33,782 nucleotides of DNA. Origin: Bacteroidaceae bacterium (GTDB taxonomy: Bacteria > Bacteroidota > Bacteroidia > Bacteroidales > Bacteroidaceae). Below, piece by piece: positions 8,463 through 16,998 of the stretch. The first letter of the stretch is position 1; each line of letters opens with the position of its first letter. The notes under the pieces were generated by a model, which saw nothing but the letters and a program-made list of their open reading frames with translations, searched no databases and had not been told where the DNA came from. The position numbers and the translations under genes were made by a program. Location: contig JAFXEF010000025.1 of the NCBI GenBank assembly GCA_017520935.1, positions 1-33,782 of the forward strand. Reading direction: 5' to 3'.

Positions 8463-8808
8463 TTTACTTGCATTTTTCTGAGGTGCAGCCTAATTTCTAT
8501 CTTGCATTAGCAAGATTAAAGTAGTAAATAATTAGGAGTTAGAAATTAGGAGTTTTTTTCTTACATCGCGGAAAAACTGACAACGCAGGCATCTACAAAG
8601 CCACTCGCAATAATCTGCAAAGTCTTCAAGAAATAGGCAGCAACGCGATATGATAGCGTTGCTTGCGACGACTGAAGCTTTAGCTTCACCAAGGAGTGTG
8701 CTTTAGCACCATCTTGAAGGCCTTGCGGATTTTGCGTCTCCAAACGACTAACGCCTGCCGGGTACCTTACAGATACCTACAAACGCTTCCAAAAATCATG
8801 AGTGAACG
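8463..8808. other. Gene-free stretch with small inverted repeats
   Basis: No believable reading frame. Visible items are AATTAGGAGTT twice (8530-8540 and 8544-8554), a 7-bp-arm hairpin TGAAGCT-TT-AGCTTCA (8673-8688) and a 5-bp-arm hairpin GTGCT-TT-AGCAC (8698-8709) with the same TT loop. It leads directly into the periodic arrays that follow. Confidence 0.5.
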
Positions 8809-8874
8809 AAAACAACGTTTCACCAACCAAGAAACGATGTTTTCTCTCAAGCAAAGCGACGTTTGTCAGTATCT
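8809..8874. repeat. Array A: three 22-bp units
   Basis: Units start at 8809, 8831 and 8853. Their first 12 bases are AAAACAACGTTT, GAAACGATGTTT and AAAGCGACGTTT, each a small inverted repeat (AAAC...GTTT type); the other ten bases vary. The period of 22 is not a codon multiple, so this is not a protein repeat. Confidence 0.65.
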
Positions 8875-8892
8875 TGCGCCAGATGTTCTATA

Positions 8893-8955
8893 TTCCAAGA
8901 CTGGCAATATTCATTTCAAGTCTGGCAATATATATTCCAAGACTTGGAATATTAC
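8893..8955. repeat. Array B: three 21-bp units
   Basis: Units start at 8893, 8914 and 8935: TTCCAAGACTGGCAATAT, TTTCAAGTCTGGCAATAT and TTCCAAGACTTGGAATAT, each followed by 3 nt. With the preceding bases the third forms a 21-bp near-perfect palindrome (8932-8952, 10-bp arms, one central base). It begins 18 bp after array A ends. Confidence 0.7.
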
Positions 8956-9004
8956 TTTTATCGAGGCATTAATTAACGTTACATCGGCTGGACGACACAG
9001 CCCT

Positions 9005-9088
9005 CTACAGGTCTTGTTTCGAAAGACCTACAGGTCAAAAAATAAAGACCTGTAGGTGAAAAATTTAAGACCTATAGGTGCCTGAATT
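9005..9088. repeat. Array C: three 22-bp units plus an inverted copy
   Basis: Units start at 9023, 9045 and 9067 and begin AAGACCTACAGGTC, AAGACCTGTAGGTG and AAGACCTATAGGTG. Each contains a near-palindrome of the form GACCTNNAGGTC. An inverted partial copy (CTACAGGTCTT) lies at 9005-9015 and can pair with the first unit through a 7-bp stem and 7-nt loop (9009-9029). Confidence 0.7.
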
Positions 9089-9267
9089 TGCCATCTGCAG
9101 GAGGCCTTAACTTAGGCATACCGAAGAAGCCCGCTACTGAAGCCTAATTTCCTTCATCTGATGACCAATGCTTCCGTCACGGATGTGTACACTCGCGTGC
9201 AGACATCAATATCATCGGATGCACGAGAGGCTGCCGGATGGTCACAAGAATCACTTGGGAGCATTAC

Positions 9268-9304
9268 ACGAAAAGAGGACTTCGGCGGGAAGTCCTCTTT
9301 TCGT
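9268..9304 (-). terminator. Terminator of the glutamine synthetase gene
   Basis: A perfect 16-bp stem (9268-9283 with 9289-9304) and a 5-nt loop, 23 bp past the glutamine synthetase stop codon. The arms are A/T-rich at the base (ACGAAAAG / CTTTTCGT), so it can act on either strand. Confidence 0.75.
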
Positions 9305-9326
9305 TTCCATACGTCTCTGCCCGTGT

Positions 9327-10829
9327 TTATCCGCAGTGGAAGTAGCGTGCTACGAGCTTGAGCATCTCCTCCTGATTGCCGTTGATATCGGCACGCAGGG
9401 TGCGGTCGGCGTATGAGCGCAAGCGCTTGATGATGCCGTCTATCATGGCTGGGCTGAACACGTTGTGCTTCTCGAACACGGCACGCTGGCGCTCAAGGCA
9501 GTCGGCCGAAGCCTCGCAGCTATCGGGAAGGCAGGCCAGGGAGTTGAGTTTGTCGGCATTCTCCTTCTGGTGGATGTTGACGTTCACATAGGTCTGCTCA
9601 GCAATCTCCAGTGCATTGTCCAGCTCGAATCCGTAGCGGCAGGCCACGGCAAGTCCGGCAATGAGCTGATAGATATCGGCCGAGCCATCGGGCGAGCGCA
9701 TCTCTACCGTCTGTTTCAGTGCAGTGTCGTAGTCTGTAGAGGGTTCCAGCGGATTAGCAACGTGGCACATATCGGCCTTGGCGGCCCATCCCAACGGTAC
9801 GCGCACCAGCACCGAGCGGTTGCGGTCGCCCCAGCAGATGTTGGTGGGTGCCTCCTGATGCGGCACGAGACGGAAGTAAGAGGTAGGGTTGGTGTTGCCG
9901 AAGGCAGTGATCGAGGGAGCCAGCTGCATCATGCCGGCAATGGCACGGCGTGCCGTGGCCGAGAGCACCCCACCATCGAGCATCTGGTTGTGCCCGTCCT
10001 TCACGATGCGCATGTGTATGTGCAGTCCCGAGCCCGCCTTGCCGGCTGTAATCTTGGGGGCGAAGGTGATGTCATAGCCATGCTTGTAGGCCAGGTTGCG
10101 TATTATCCACTTGGCTATCATCAGCTGGTCGGCGGCCTCCTCGGCATTGACGGGGAGGAACTCTATCTCGTTCTGCTCATACACACGCCCGTCGATGGTG
10201 AAGTTGCCCACTTCGGAATGCCCGTACTTGATTTGTCCGCCTGCCTGTGCTATGAAAGCCATGCACTGGGTGCGGAACTCGTTGAACTTGGCATAGGGTG
10301 CCGACTCGTGGTACCCCTTCTGGTCAGTGGCGGCAAACATGCCGCTGTCGGGGGCGATGACATAGTATTCCAGCTCGCCCATGGCCTGGAACTCCATGCC
10401 CGTCACCTCACGGAAGGCGCGACATGCCTTGCGCAGGGTATTCTCGGGCGAGCTCTCCAGCGGCTGGCCATCCTTGTTGAAATACGAGCACAGCATCGAC
10501 AGGGTGGGTATCTCGGCAAAGGGATCCACGAAAGCGGTGCTGAAGCGGGGCAACACGTAGAGGTCGCTGCTGCCCGCCTCGATGAAGGGGAAGAGGCTGC
10601 TGCCGTCGACACGCTCACCACAGGTGAGTATGGTGTCGAGGTATTCCTCGCTGTTGATGACAAAGTTCAGTGTCTTGAGTCGCCCGTCGCCTGCGGGATA
10701 CATGAAGTTGACCATGCGTATGCCATTGTCGCGTATGTAATCCACGATGTCGGCCTTGGTGAACTCCCGGCAGGGCTTCTGCAGGTATGCCACGAGCTTG
10801 TTGGGGTTGAGTGATAGTTGCTTGCTCAT
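9327..10829 (-). CDS. glnA: Glutamine synthetase (type I-like)
   Basis: A 500-residue ATP-dependent glutamate-ammonia ligase, cytoplasmic and presumably multimeric. The N-terminal beta-grasp region (about 15-110) precedes the catalytic domain, which shows the substrate and metal motifs in order: MGELEYYVI, NEIEFLPVN, KITAGKAGSGLHIHM, PTSYFRLVPHQEAP and RNRSVLVRVPLGW, then VEMRSPDGSADIYQ. The length is close to type I enzymes and far short of the roughly 730-residue type III enzyme also found in Bacteroidales. The usual adenylylation-loop tyrosine motif (NLYDLPP) is not seen, so covalent regulation is doubtful. A related gamma-glutamyl ligase role cannot be ruled out. A single gene unit with its own terminator; an inverted repeat at 10865-10899 lies upstream. 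Confidence 0.88.
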   Translation of the reverse strand: MSKQLSLNPNKLVAYLQKPCREFTKADIVDYIRDNGIRMVNFMYPAGDGRLKTLNFVINSEEYLDTILTCGERVDGSSLFPFIEAGSSDLYVLPRFSTAFVDPFAEIPTLSMLCSYFNKDGQPLESSPENTLRKACRAFREVTGMEFQAMGELEYYVIAPDSGMFAATDQKGYHESAPYAKFNEFRTQCMAFIAQAGGQIKYGHSEVGNFTIDGRVYEQNEIEFLPVNAEEAADQLMIAKWIIRNLAYKHGYDITFAPKITAGKAGSGLHIHMRIVKDGHNQMLDGGVLSATARRAIAGMMQLAPSITAFGNTNPTSYFRLVPHQEAPTNICWGDRNRSVLVRVPLGWAAKADMCHVANPLEPSTDYDTALKQTVEMRSPDGSADIYQLIAGLAVACRYGFELDNALEIAEQTYVNVNIHQKENADKLNSLACLPDSCEASADCLERQRAVFEKHNVFSPAMIDGIIKRLRSYADRTLRADINGNQEEMLKLVARYFHCG

Positions 10830-10864
10830 CAGTGTAAAATTAGTTATTAATATTATTTAGACTT

Positions 10865-10899
10865 TCACTACTGTCCACTAAAAAAGTATACAGTAGTGA
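10865..10899. promoter_or_regulatory. Inverted repeat upstream of glutamine synthetase
   Basis: Ten-base arms TCACTACTGT (10865-10874) and ACAGTAGTGA (10890-10899) are perfectly complementary across a 15-nt A-rich spacer. The site is 36 bp upstream of the glutamine synthetase start, so it could be an operator. It is also just after the hexosaminidase stop (10947), so a role in that mRNA's 3' end is possible. Confidence 0.45.
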
Positions 10900-10946
10900 T
10901 TGTAATTCTGTGTTTCTCGACATAAAGCCACTCCCATAATATTGAT

Positions 10947-12581
10947 TTATCTTCCAATAATCTCGAATGGCACTCTGACAGAGACACCAGACTTCATCAG
11001 CTCTACGATATTAGGGTAGATACGTTCCTTGAAGCTATCCCAACTACGATGCTCCATAGCACTCCAGCCTGCCTCAGCGATTGCCATACCTCGCGGGTAA
11101 GTCATATAAGTAAGACGGTTTATATCTCTGATAGCCTCAGCCCAGAGGGTTGCCATCACGCCCTCAATGTGTGCTTGTTCCTCTGACGGCAGTCCGTATC
11201 CGGGATCAAGCCCGTACGTTTTCTCTAAAGTCGTGACAGGCATTCCCCAATTGTTAAACTCAGGCAGATCACCAGGATACTGCGGATAGTCAAGATAGGC
11301 ATACTCCCCAGGCGCCATAATGAGTTTATTGCCATGCTTGCGTGTCAGTTCAATGCACTTTGGGGTAAGAGCATTGCGCCAGGTAACGAGTGTTACATCT
11401 TCGGGGTACGGAAAGAGATATTCGTTTGCAGGTGGCCATATATTATCAAGTTCACACCACAGTATCGGCTTCTTGCCGTTCTCAGATACAAAGCCAAGTA
11501 TCTTTTCAAAGAAAGGTATCATCAGTTGTGACGGTTTGTCAAATCCCAACTCCTCCATCATTGCAAGACAATCCGGACATTTTGCCCAGTTATGCTGTAC
11601 CGCGGCCTCATCACCACCAAGATGCAATCTCTCTGATGGGAATAGTTCTGCCACCTCTCTTATTATATCTTTATAGATTGCGTATGCCTTCTCATTGCTA
11701 GCACAAAGCATCATGTTTGTAGTACTTCCAAGATCCTTCTTCTCACTATGTCGGAAAGAACATCCAATTTCGGGATAGGCAGCGAGAATTGCAACGGAAT
11801 GTCCCGGTATGTCAAGCTCGGGAACGACTTCTATATTGCGTTGGGCTGCGTATGAGATGATTTCCTTAATCTCCTCCTGTGTGTAGAAACCGTTATCGGG
11901 ACCTTGACTGCTTGCTCCGGGCTTGCGATTTGCTCCAACTCCTGTAAGCTTAGGGTGGCTTTTTATCTCTATGCGCCAACCCTGATCATCGGTAAGGTGT
12001 ATCTGTAGCACATTGAACTTAAAACGTGCCATTTGATCAATGAAGAACTTTACATCTTTTACGGGCAAGAAGTGCCGAGCAGGGTCAATCATGATTGCAC
12101 GGTAGCTATATCGCGGATTATCATCGATGCAGACATGTTCAACCTGAAGTGCAGCAGTGTTGCACACATCACCGATAAGCAGTTGATCAAGCGTCTTTAC
12201 CCCCCAGTAGACAGCTCCGGGTGTTGCACCCTTAATAGATATACCGTTCTTGTCAACCTTTAAGGTGTAGTGTTCTTCGCCTTCCAACGTACTGTCTACA
12301 GCAAGTTCTATGCGATTGTGTTTGACACGACCTATGGCCTCGACAGGTTCAATCCCCATTCGCTTAACAAAGAGATTCTTAACTTCTTCTTTTATGAACG
12401 GATCTTGTGGTAAAGCACTTGTTATCCTTGTCTTTACATTCACTTTAAATGTCTTGCCGTCGGTACATTCTGTTATATTGTTTGGCATTGGAATAAGTGC
12501 AGATGTATTTTCCTGTGCGACAGAAGCAGTATTGAGCCAAACCAACATTCCGGCAATTAAACAAACAAGCGAGCATTTCAT
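10947..12581 (-). CDS. GH20 exo-beta-N-acetylhexosaminidase
   Basis: A 544-residue exported glycosidase that removes terminal GlcNAc or GalNAc from glycans by substrate-assisted catalysis. The signal peptide is about 1-22 (SVAQEN follows). Residues about 28-155 form the GH20b-like N-terminal domain. The catalytic barrel begins at YRAIMIDPARHF (about 160). LQIHLTDDQGWRIEIKSHP (about 192-210) and the catalytic pair in HLGGDEA (Asp324-Glu325) are present. Active-site Trp motifs (ILWCELDNIW, ATLWAEAI) follow. The chain ends soon after the barrel, with no added binding module and no lipobox, so it is probably periplasmic. Likely substrates are host mucin glycans or N-glycans, by family knowledge only. 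Transcribed alone on the minus strand. Confidence 0.93.
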   Translation of the reverse strand: MKCSLVCLIAGMLVWLNTASVAQENTSALIPMPNNITECTDGKTFKVNVKTRITSALPQDPFIKEEVKNLFVKRMGIEPVEAIGRVKHNRIELAVDSTLEGEEHYTLKVDKNGISIKGATPGAVYWGVKTLDQLLIGDVCNTAALQVEHVCIDDNPRYSYRAIMIDPARHFLPVKDVKFFIDQMARFKFNVLQIHLTDDQGWRIEIKSHPKLTGVGANRKPGASSQGPDNGFYTQEEIKEIISYAAQRNIEVVPELDIPGHSVAILAAYPEIGCSFRHSEKKDLGSTTNMMLCASNEKAYAIYKDIIREVAELFPSERLHLGGDEAAVQHNWAKCPDCLAMMEELGFDKPSQLMIPFFEKILGFVSENGKKPILWCELDNIWPPANEYLFPYPEDVTLVTWRNALTPKCIELTRKHGNKLIMAPGEYAYLDYPQYPGDLPEFNNWGMPVTTLEKTYGLDPGYGLPSEEQAHIEGVMATLWAEAIRDINRLTYMTYPRGMAIAEAGWSAMEHRSWDSFKERIYPNIVELMKSGVSVRVPFEIIGR

Positions 12582-13000
12582 AACATCAATTCTGTTTTAC
12601 CTTCTGAGTTTTAGTACATGACAACAATCTGAGCCAAATAACAATCAGCTTAATAGCTAATATAACTTAAGAAATTAGTACCTCTAAAGAAAAATGTGAA
12701 AGTTTTTCTATAAGAAACTAATCTTAGAGTTCACTACAAAAGTAGTGATTTGTTTGAGATAATGAAAGGTCATTGGGATAAAAATATGAATTTAGCCCCA
12801 ATAAAACATATAATTCTTATGTCATTGGTCATGCGCTAGACCCAAACGGTCAATTTCTATAGGTTAGCGACCGCTTTCTTTCGCGCACAGAGGACATATT
12901 CTGCCAGCTTCCACACAAAGGAAGGAAAGGTGTATATGAGTCGAAAGAGCTATGAAACCTGTACGGCTATCCTACACGGAATAACATATTGATAGACAAC
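12582..13000. other. Gene-free spacer with a weak promoter candidate
   Basis: No credible gene. On the minus strand TACTTTTG (12744-12737) fits the Bacteroidota -7 box and lies inside the small inverted repeat ACTAC-AAAA-GTAGT (12734-12747). The upstream element at about 12764-12767 reads TTTC rather than TTTG, so a promoter for the hexosaminidase gene is only tentative. A further imperfect inverted repeat (GCGCTAGACC with GGTTAGCG) lies around 12832-12878. Confidence 0.35.
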
Positions 13001-13046
13001 AATAAGCAAGGACAACCTCTGAACAATCAGGTCAGCCTTGCTTATT
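13001..13046 (-). terminator. Terminator of the catalase gene
   Basis: Eleven-base arms AATAAGCAAGG (13001-13011) and CCTTGCTTATT (13036-13046) pair perfectly, with a smaller CTGA/TCAG stem inside the loop. It lies about 30 bp past the catalase stop codon. Confidence 0.65.
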
Positions 13047-13076
13047 GCTAAAATAAATCACCCCCCGCGCATCCGG

Positions 13077-14531
13077 CTACTCCTCGTCACGCAGTTCCAC
13101 CCCCAATGCCAGGGCTATTCCCTCGCCATAGTTGGGATCCGCACGGTAGCAGTTGCGAGCGTGGCGCTCCTTGATGAACCGCTCGGCATCGCCCATGGCC
13201 CGTGCGGTATTGGCAAAGAGCTGTTCCTGCTCCTCGGGAGGCATCAGGCGGAAGAGGGCACCGGGCTGGCTGTAATAGTCGTCATCGTACTCCCGTTCAT
13301 CGTAGTTGTAGGCATCGCCATGCAGGGGCAGTGGAGGTTCCTTGGTATGGGGTGAGTCTTTCCATTCGCCGAAGCTGTTGGGCTCGTAGCCCTTGGTGGA
13401 GCCGTAGTTGCCGTCTACACGCATGGCCCCATCGCGATGATAGGCATGGACGGGGCATCGCGGACGGTTTACGGGTATCTGCTCTAAGTTTACCCCCAAG
13501 CGGTAGCGCTGTGCATCGCCATACGAGAAGAGGCGACCCTGCAGCATCTTGTCGGGCGAAAAGCCGATACCCTCCACAACGTTGATGGGATTGAAGGCCG
13601 CCTGTTCCACCTCGGCAAAGTAGTTCTCCGGATTGCGGTTGAGTTCCAATATGCCTACATCGTGGAGGGGAAAGTCGCCATGTGGCCACACCTTCGTGAG
13701 GTCGAAGGGGTTGATACGGTAGGTGCGGGCCTCCTCCTCTGTCATCAGCTGCACCTGGAACAGCCAACGGGGATAATCGCCCCGTTCGATGCTCTCGTAG
13801 AGGTCGCGCTGATGCGACTCGCGGTCCTTGGCGATGATGGCCTCGGCCTCCTCGTCAGTAAGGCACTGTATGCCCTGCAGGGTGCGCAGATGGAACTTCA
13901 CCCAGGTGCGCTTGTTTTCTCTGTTGTAGAAGCTGTAGGTGTGGCTACCAAATCCGTGCATGTGGCGATATGAGCGAGGTATGCCACGCGGACTCATCGT
14001 GATGGTCACCTGATGCAGTGCCTCGGGCAGCAGGGTCCAGAAGTCCCAGTTGTTGGTGGCACTGCGCATGTTGGTGCGCGGGTCGCGCTTGATGGCGTGG
14101 TTGAGGTCGGGAAACTTTAGCGGATCACGCAGGAAGAACACGGGCGTATTATTGCCCACAAGATCCCAGTTGCCCTCTTCTGTGTAGAACTTCATAGCAA
14201 AGCCACGTATGTCGCGTTCGGCATCGGCCGCTCCACGCTCGCCAGCTACCGTAGAGAAGCGCACGAAGCACTCTGTCTGCTTACCTACCTCACTAAAGAT
14301 AGCCGCCCGGGTATACTGGGTAATATCGTGCGTCACGGTGAAGGTGCCGTAAGCTCCCGAGCCCTTGGCATGCATGCGCCGTTCGGGGATGACCTCACGG
14401 TCAAAGTGAGCCAACTTCTCTATCAGCCACGGGTCTTGCATCAGGATGGGACCGCGCTGTCCCGCAGTCTGAGAGTTTTGATTGTCGGCCACAGGACGCC
14501 CGTTGGCCGAGGTCAGTCGTTTCTTTTCCAT
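13077..14531 (-). CDS. katA: Monofunctional heme catalase
   Basis: A 484-residue cytoplasmic catalase that converts hydrogen peroxide to water and oxygen. The distal heme residues are His54 in [12 protein letters not shown] and the Asn in VGNNTPVFF (about 127). The proximal heme tyrosine lies in [27 protein letters not shown] and [11 protein letters not shown] are further family signatures. The length (about 480-500) and the lack of a C-terminal flavodoxin-like domain indicate the small-subunit clade 3 type. Single gene, divergent from uxaA across a 236-bp spacer that contains a perfect 16-bp palindrome (14590-14605). In Bacteroides such a gene is OxyR-controlled; no OxyR site is obvious here. 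Confidence 0.96.
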   Translation of the reverse strand: MEKKRLTSANGRPVADNQNSQTAGQRGPILMQDPWLIEKLAHFDREVIPERRMHAKGSGAYGTFTVTHDITQYTRAAIFSEVGKQTECFVRFSTVAGERGAADAERDIRGFAMKFYTEEGNWDLVGNNTPVFFLRDPLKFPDLNHAIKRDPRTNMRSATNNWDFWTLLPEALHQVTITMSPRGIPRSYRHMHGFGSHTYSFYNRENKRTWVKFHLRTLQGIQCLTDEEAEAIIAKDRESHQRDLYESIERGDYPRWLFQVQLMTEEEARTYRINPFDLTKVWPHGDFPLHDVGILELNRNPENYFAEVEQAAFNPINVVEGIGFSPDKMLQGRLFSYGDAQRYRLGVNLEQIPVNRPRCPVHAYHRDGAMRVDGNYGSTKGYEPNSFGEWKDSPHTKEPPLPLHGDAYNYDEREYDDDYYSQPGALFRLMPPEEQEQLFANTARAMGDAERFIKERHARNCYRADPNYGEGIALALGVELRDEE

Positions 14532-14589
14532 GTCTATAAGGGATGGTTTTAGGTTATTTCATACCCTTAACAATGCTTTGCTGCAGATT

Positions 14590-14605
14590 GTTTCGCCGGC
14601 GAAAC
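14590..14605. promoter_or_regulatory. Perfect 16-bp palindrome between katA and uxaA
   Basis: GTTTCGCCGGCGAAAC is fully self-complementary and has no T-run after it on either strand. It lies 58 bp upstream of katA and 162 bp upstream of uxaA, so it may be a regulator binding site for one or both divergent genes. Confidence 0.45.
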
Positions 14606-14694
14606 GAAACGCCCCACTGCGACACCTCTCCATCACCCACTGCCATAGCTATGGGAACCTTATTGCCCATTATGTGCGATTTTTTCGATAAAAA

Positions 14695-14726
14695 TTTTCT
14701 CCGATGCACAACTTTCCGTATATTCG
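14695..14726 (+). promoter_or_regulatory. Tentative uxaA promoter
   Basis: TATATTCG at 14719-14726 differs from TAnnTTTG at one base. A T-rich TTTT at 14695-14698 sits 20 nt upstream in place of TTTG. It would start transcription about 35 nt before the uxaA ATG. Confidence 0.35.
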
Positions 14727-14767
14727 TACTCAATTTGGATGAACAACGAACTAAAGCTATAATAACA

Positions 14768-16258
14768 ATGAAGACCACGTATCTCAGGATCAATGCGGCC
14801 GACAATGTAGCCGTAGCGATCGGATCGCTCAAGGCGGGCGAGCAGATTACTGTTGCCGGCGAGACTATAACCGTGAACGAGGATATCCCAGCCGGACACA
14901 AGGTGGCCTTGAAGGACTTTGCCGAGGGTGAGAACATCATCAAATATGGTTACCCCATCGGGCATGCTGTCAAGACCGTAAAGCAAGGAGACTGGGTCAA
15001 CGAGAACCATGTGCGCACCAACCTTGCCGGACTGCTCGACTATACTTACGAACCGCATCCTGTATCACTCGACATTGAGAAGCAGGAGCTGACCTTCAAG
15101 GGTTACCGCCGTGCCAATGGCGAAGTGGGTATCCGCAACGAGATATGGATTATCCCTACCGTGGGCTGTGTGAACGGTATCGCCAACCAGTTGGCTGCAC
15201 TCCTGCAACAGGAGACGGGTGGAAAGGGGGTAGATGCCATCGTAGCCTTCCCCCACAACTACGGCTGCTCGCAGTTGGGCGACGACCACGAGAACACGAA
15301 AAAGATATTGCGCGATATGGTGCTACACCCCAATGCAGGGGGTGTGCTTGTAGTGGGGCTGGGCTGTGAGAACAACCAACCCGATGTGTTCCGCGAGTTT
15401 GTAGGACAGTACGATAAGAGCCGCATCAAGTTCATGGTGGCACAAAAGAGCAACGACGAGATAGCCGAGGGCATGAGCCTGCTGCGAGAGATATACAACC
15501 TGGCCAGCAAGGACGTGCGCACCGATATTCCTCTCTCAGAGTTGCGCGTGGGGCTCAAGTGTGGTGGCTCCGACGGCTTCTCGGGCATCACGGCCAATCC
15601 CCTGCTGGGCGAATTCTCGGATTTCCTCATCGCCCAGGGCGGCACATCGGTACTCACTGAAGTACCCGAGATGTTCGGTGCCGAGACTATCCTGATGAAC
15701 CGCTGCGAGAACCGCGAACTCTTTGACCAAACGGTGCACCTCATCAATGACTTCAAGGACTACTTCCTCAGCCACGGAGAGCCTGTGGGCGAGAACCCAT
15801 CGCCCGGGAACAAGGCTGGAGGCATATCGACCCTCGAAGAGAAGGCGCTGGGCTGCACGCAGAAATGTGGCAAGAGCTATGTCTCTGGTGTGATGGGCTA
15901 TGGCGATCGCCTCAGCGTGAAGGGACTCAGCCTGCTCTCGGCACCCGGCAATGACTTGGTGGCCTCGACGGCACTTGCCGCTTGCGGATGCCACATCGTG
16001 CTCTTCACTACGGGCCGCGGCACACCGTTCGGCACCTTTGTGCCTACGATGAAGATATCGACCAACAGTGCACTGGCCAAGAACAAGCCCACGTGGATTG
16101 ACTTCAATGCCGGCGTCATCGTGGAGGATGAGTCTATGGAAGTGACCCTACAGCGATTCATCGACTACATCATCCGTGTAGCCAGTGGCGAGAAGGTGAA
16201 CAACGAGAAGAAGAACTACCGCGAAATTGCCATATTCAAGACGGGAGTGACGCTTTGA
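14768..16258 (+). CDS. uxaA: Altronate dehydratase
   Basis: A 496-residue cytoplasmic dehydratase that turns D-altronate into 2-keto-3-deoxygluconate in galacturonate (pectin) catabolism. An N-terminal SAF-type domain (residues about 1-95; MKTTYLRINAADNVAVAI, ending in the VRTNLAG linker) precedes the catalytic part. The latter begins at FKGYRRANGEVGIRNEIWI and carries VAFPHNYGCSQLGDDHENT, LGCENNQ, GLKCGGSDGFSGITANP, ALGCTQKCGKS and FTTGRGTPFG. I chose the ATG at 14768 because the SAF domain starts there and the length matches the family. The frame stays open to an upstream ATG at 14543, but the added 75 residues would be unlike the family. No uxaB or uxaC is adjacent, so the pathway partners lie elsewhere. 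Confidence 0.93.
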   Translation: MKTTYLRINAADNVAVAIGSLKAGEQITVAGETITVNEDIPAGHKVALKDFAEGENIIKYGYPIGHAVKTVKQGDWVNENHVRTNLAGLLDYTYEPHPVSLDIEKQELTFKGYRRANGEVGIRNEIWIIPTVGCVNGIANQLAALLQQETGGKGVDAIVAFPHNYGCSQLGDDHENTKKILRDMVLHPNAGGVLVVGLGCENNQPDVFREFVGQYDKSRIKFMVAQKSNDEIAEGMSLLREIYNLASKDVRTDIPLSELRVGLKCGGSDGFSGITANPLLGEFSDFLIAQGGTSVLTEVPEMFGAETILMNRCENRELFDQTVHLINDFKDYFLSHGEPVGENPSPGNKAGGISTLEEKALGCTQKCGKSYVSGVMGYGDRLSVKGLSLLSAPGNDLVASTALAACGCHIVLFTTGRGTPFGTFVPTMKISTNSALAKNKPTWIDFNAGVIVEDESMEVTLQRFIDYIIRVASGEKVNNEKKNYREIAIFKTGVTL

Positions 16259-16332
16259 ATTAAAAATTAAAAGCAAAGAATCAAAACCAAAGATAGCATA
16301 GACTAATATAAATATTTAATCAAAAGATTATC

Positions 16333-16956
16333 GTGCAGACAATACTGAAATATTTCCCAAATCTCACAGAGAAACAGCAGGCACAATATGCCCAGCTCTA
16401 TGAGCTCTATACCGACTGGAACTCAAAGATCAATGTCATCTCACGTAAGGACATCGAGAATCTCTACGAGCACCATGTGCTACACTCGCTCGGCATCGCC
16501 AAGGTTATCCGCTTCACCCCCGGCAGTCGCGTACTTGACATCGGCACCGGTGGCGGATTCCCCGGTATCCCCTTGGCCATCATGTTTCCTGAGGTGCAAT
16601 TCCACCTTGTCGACAGCATTGGCAAGAAGATACGTGTGGCCACTGAGATAGCCCAAAGCATAGGGTTGGAGAATGTTACCTTCCGCCATTGCCGTTGCGA
16701 AGAGGAGAAGGGATTGTTTGACTTTGCCGTGAGCCGTGCCGTAATGCCCCTCGAAGACCTGCTGAAGATATGCCGCAAGAACATATCCAAGGAGCAGCGG
16801 AATAGCTATCCCAATGGGCTCTTCTGCCTCAAGGGAGGCGAACTACAGCACGAGACACGCGCCTACAAGCATATCGTAGAGCTCACCAACCTGAAAGACT
16901 ACTTCCGCGAACCCTACTTTGCCGAGAAGAAGGTGGTGTATGTCACCATCAAATAG
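16333..16956 (+). CDS. rsmG: 16S rRNA m7G527 methyltransferase RsmG
   Basis: A 207-residue SAM-dependent methyltransferase that modifies G527 of 16S rRNA. The SAM-binding motif VLDIGTGGGFPG is at 67-78. Conserved family stretches WNSKINVISRKDIENLYEHH (about 29-48) and HSLGIAK precede it. DFAVSRAV and a C-terminal YVTIK strand follow. The start is GTG; an in-frame TAA at 16309-16311 with no ATG in between makes it the only possible start near the family N-terminus. It lies 74 bp after uxaA in the same direction, and its stop faces the glycosyltransferase stop 42 bp away. Confidence 0.95.
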   Translation: MQTILKYFPNLTEKQQAQYAQLYELYTDWNSKINVISRKDIENLYEHHVLHSLGIAKVIRFTPGSRVLDIGTGGGFPGIPLAIMFPEVQFHLVDSIGKKIRVATEIAQSIGLENVTFRHCRCEEEKGLFDFAVSRAVMPLEDLLKICRKNISKEQRNSYPNGLFCLKGGELQHETRAYKHIVELTNLKDYFREPYFAEKKVVYVTIK

Positions 16957-16998
16957 AAGGCAAAGGAAAACGAGCAGATGAAGGGCCTTGTATGTAGT

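Noticed and set aside
8696..9055. Plus-strand frame of 119 codons
   Set aside because: Spans arrays A and B and part of C; the 22-bp periods would shift frame between units, so the repeats were not made by coding selection.
8809..9088. CRISPR array
   Set aside because: Units adjoin directly with no unique spacers of constant length, units are only 21-22 bp with loose identity, and no cas genes are present.
9465..10814. Long open frame (449 codons) on the plus strand
   Set aside because: Lies wholly antisense to the glutamine synthetase gene; its protein has no family features, and such frames arise from the codon pattern of the real gene.
14543..14767. N-terminal extension of altronate dehydratase
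   Set aside because: It would include the tentative promoter and the 16-bp palindrome, and the family starts at the SAF domain encoded from 14768.
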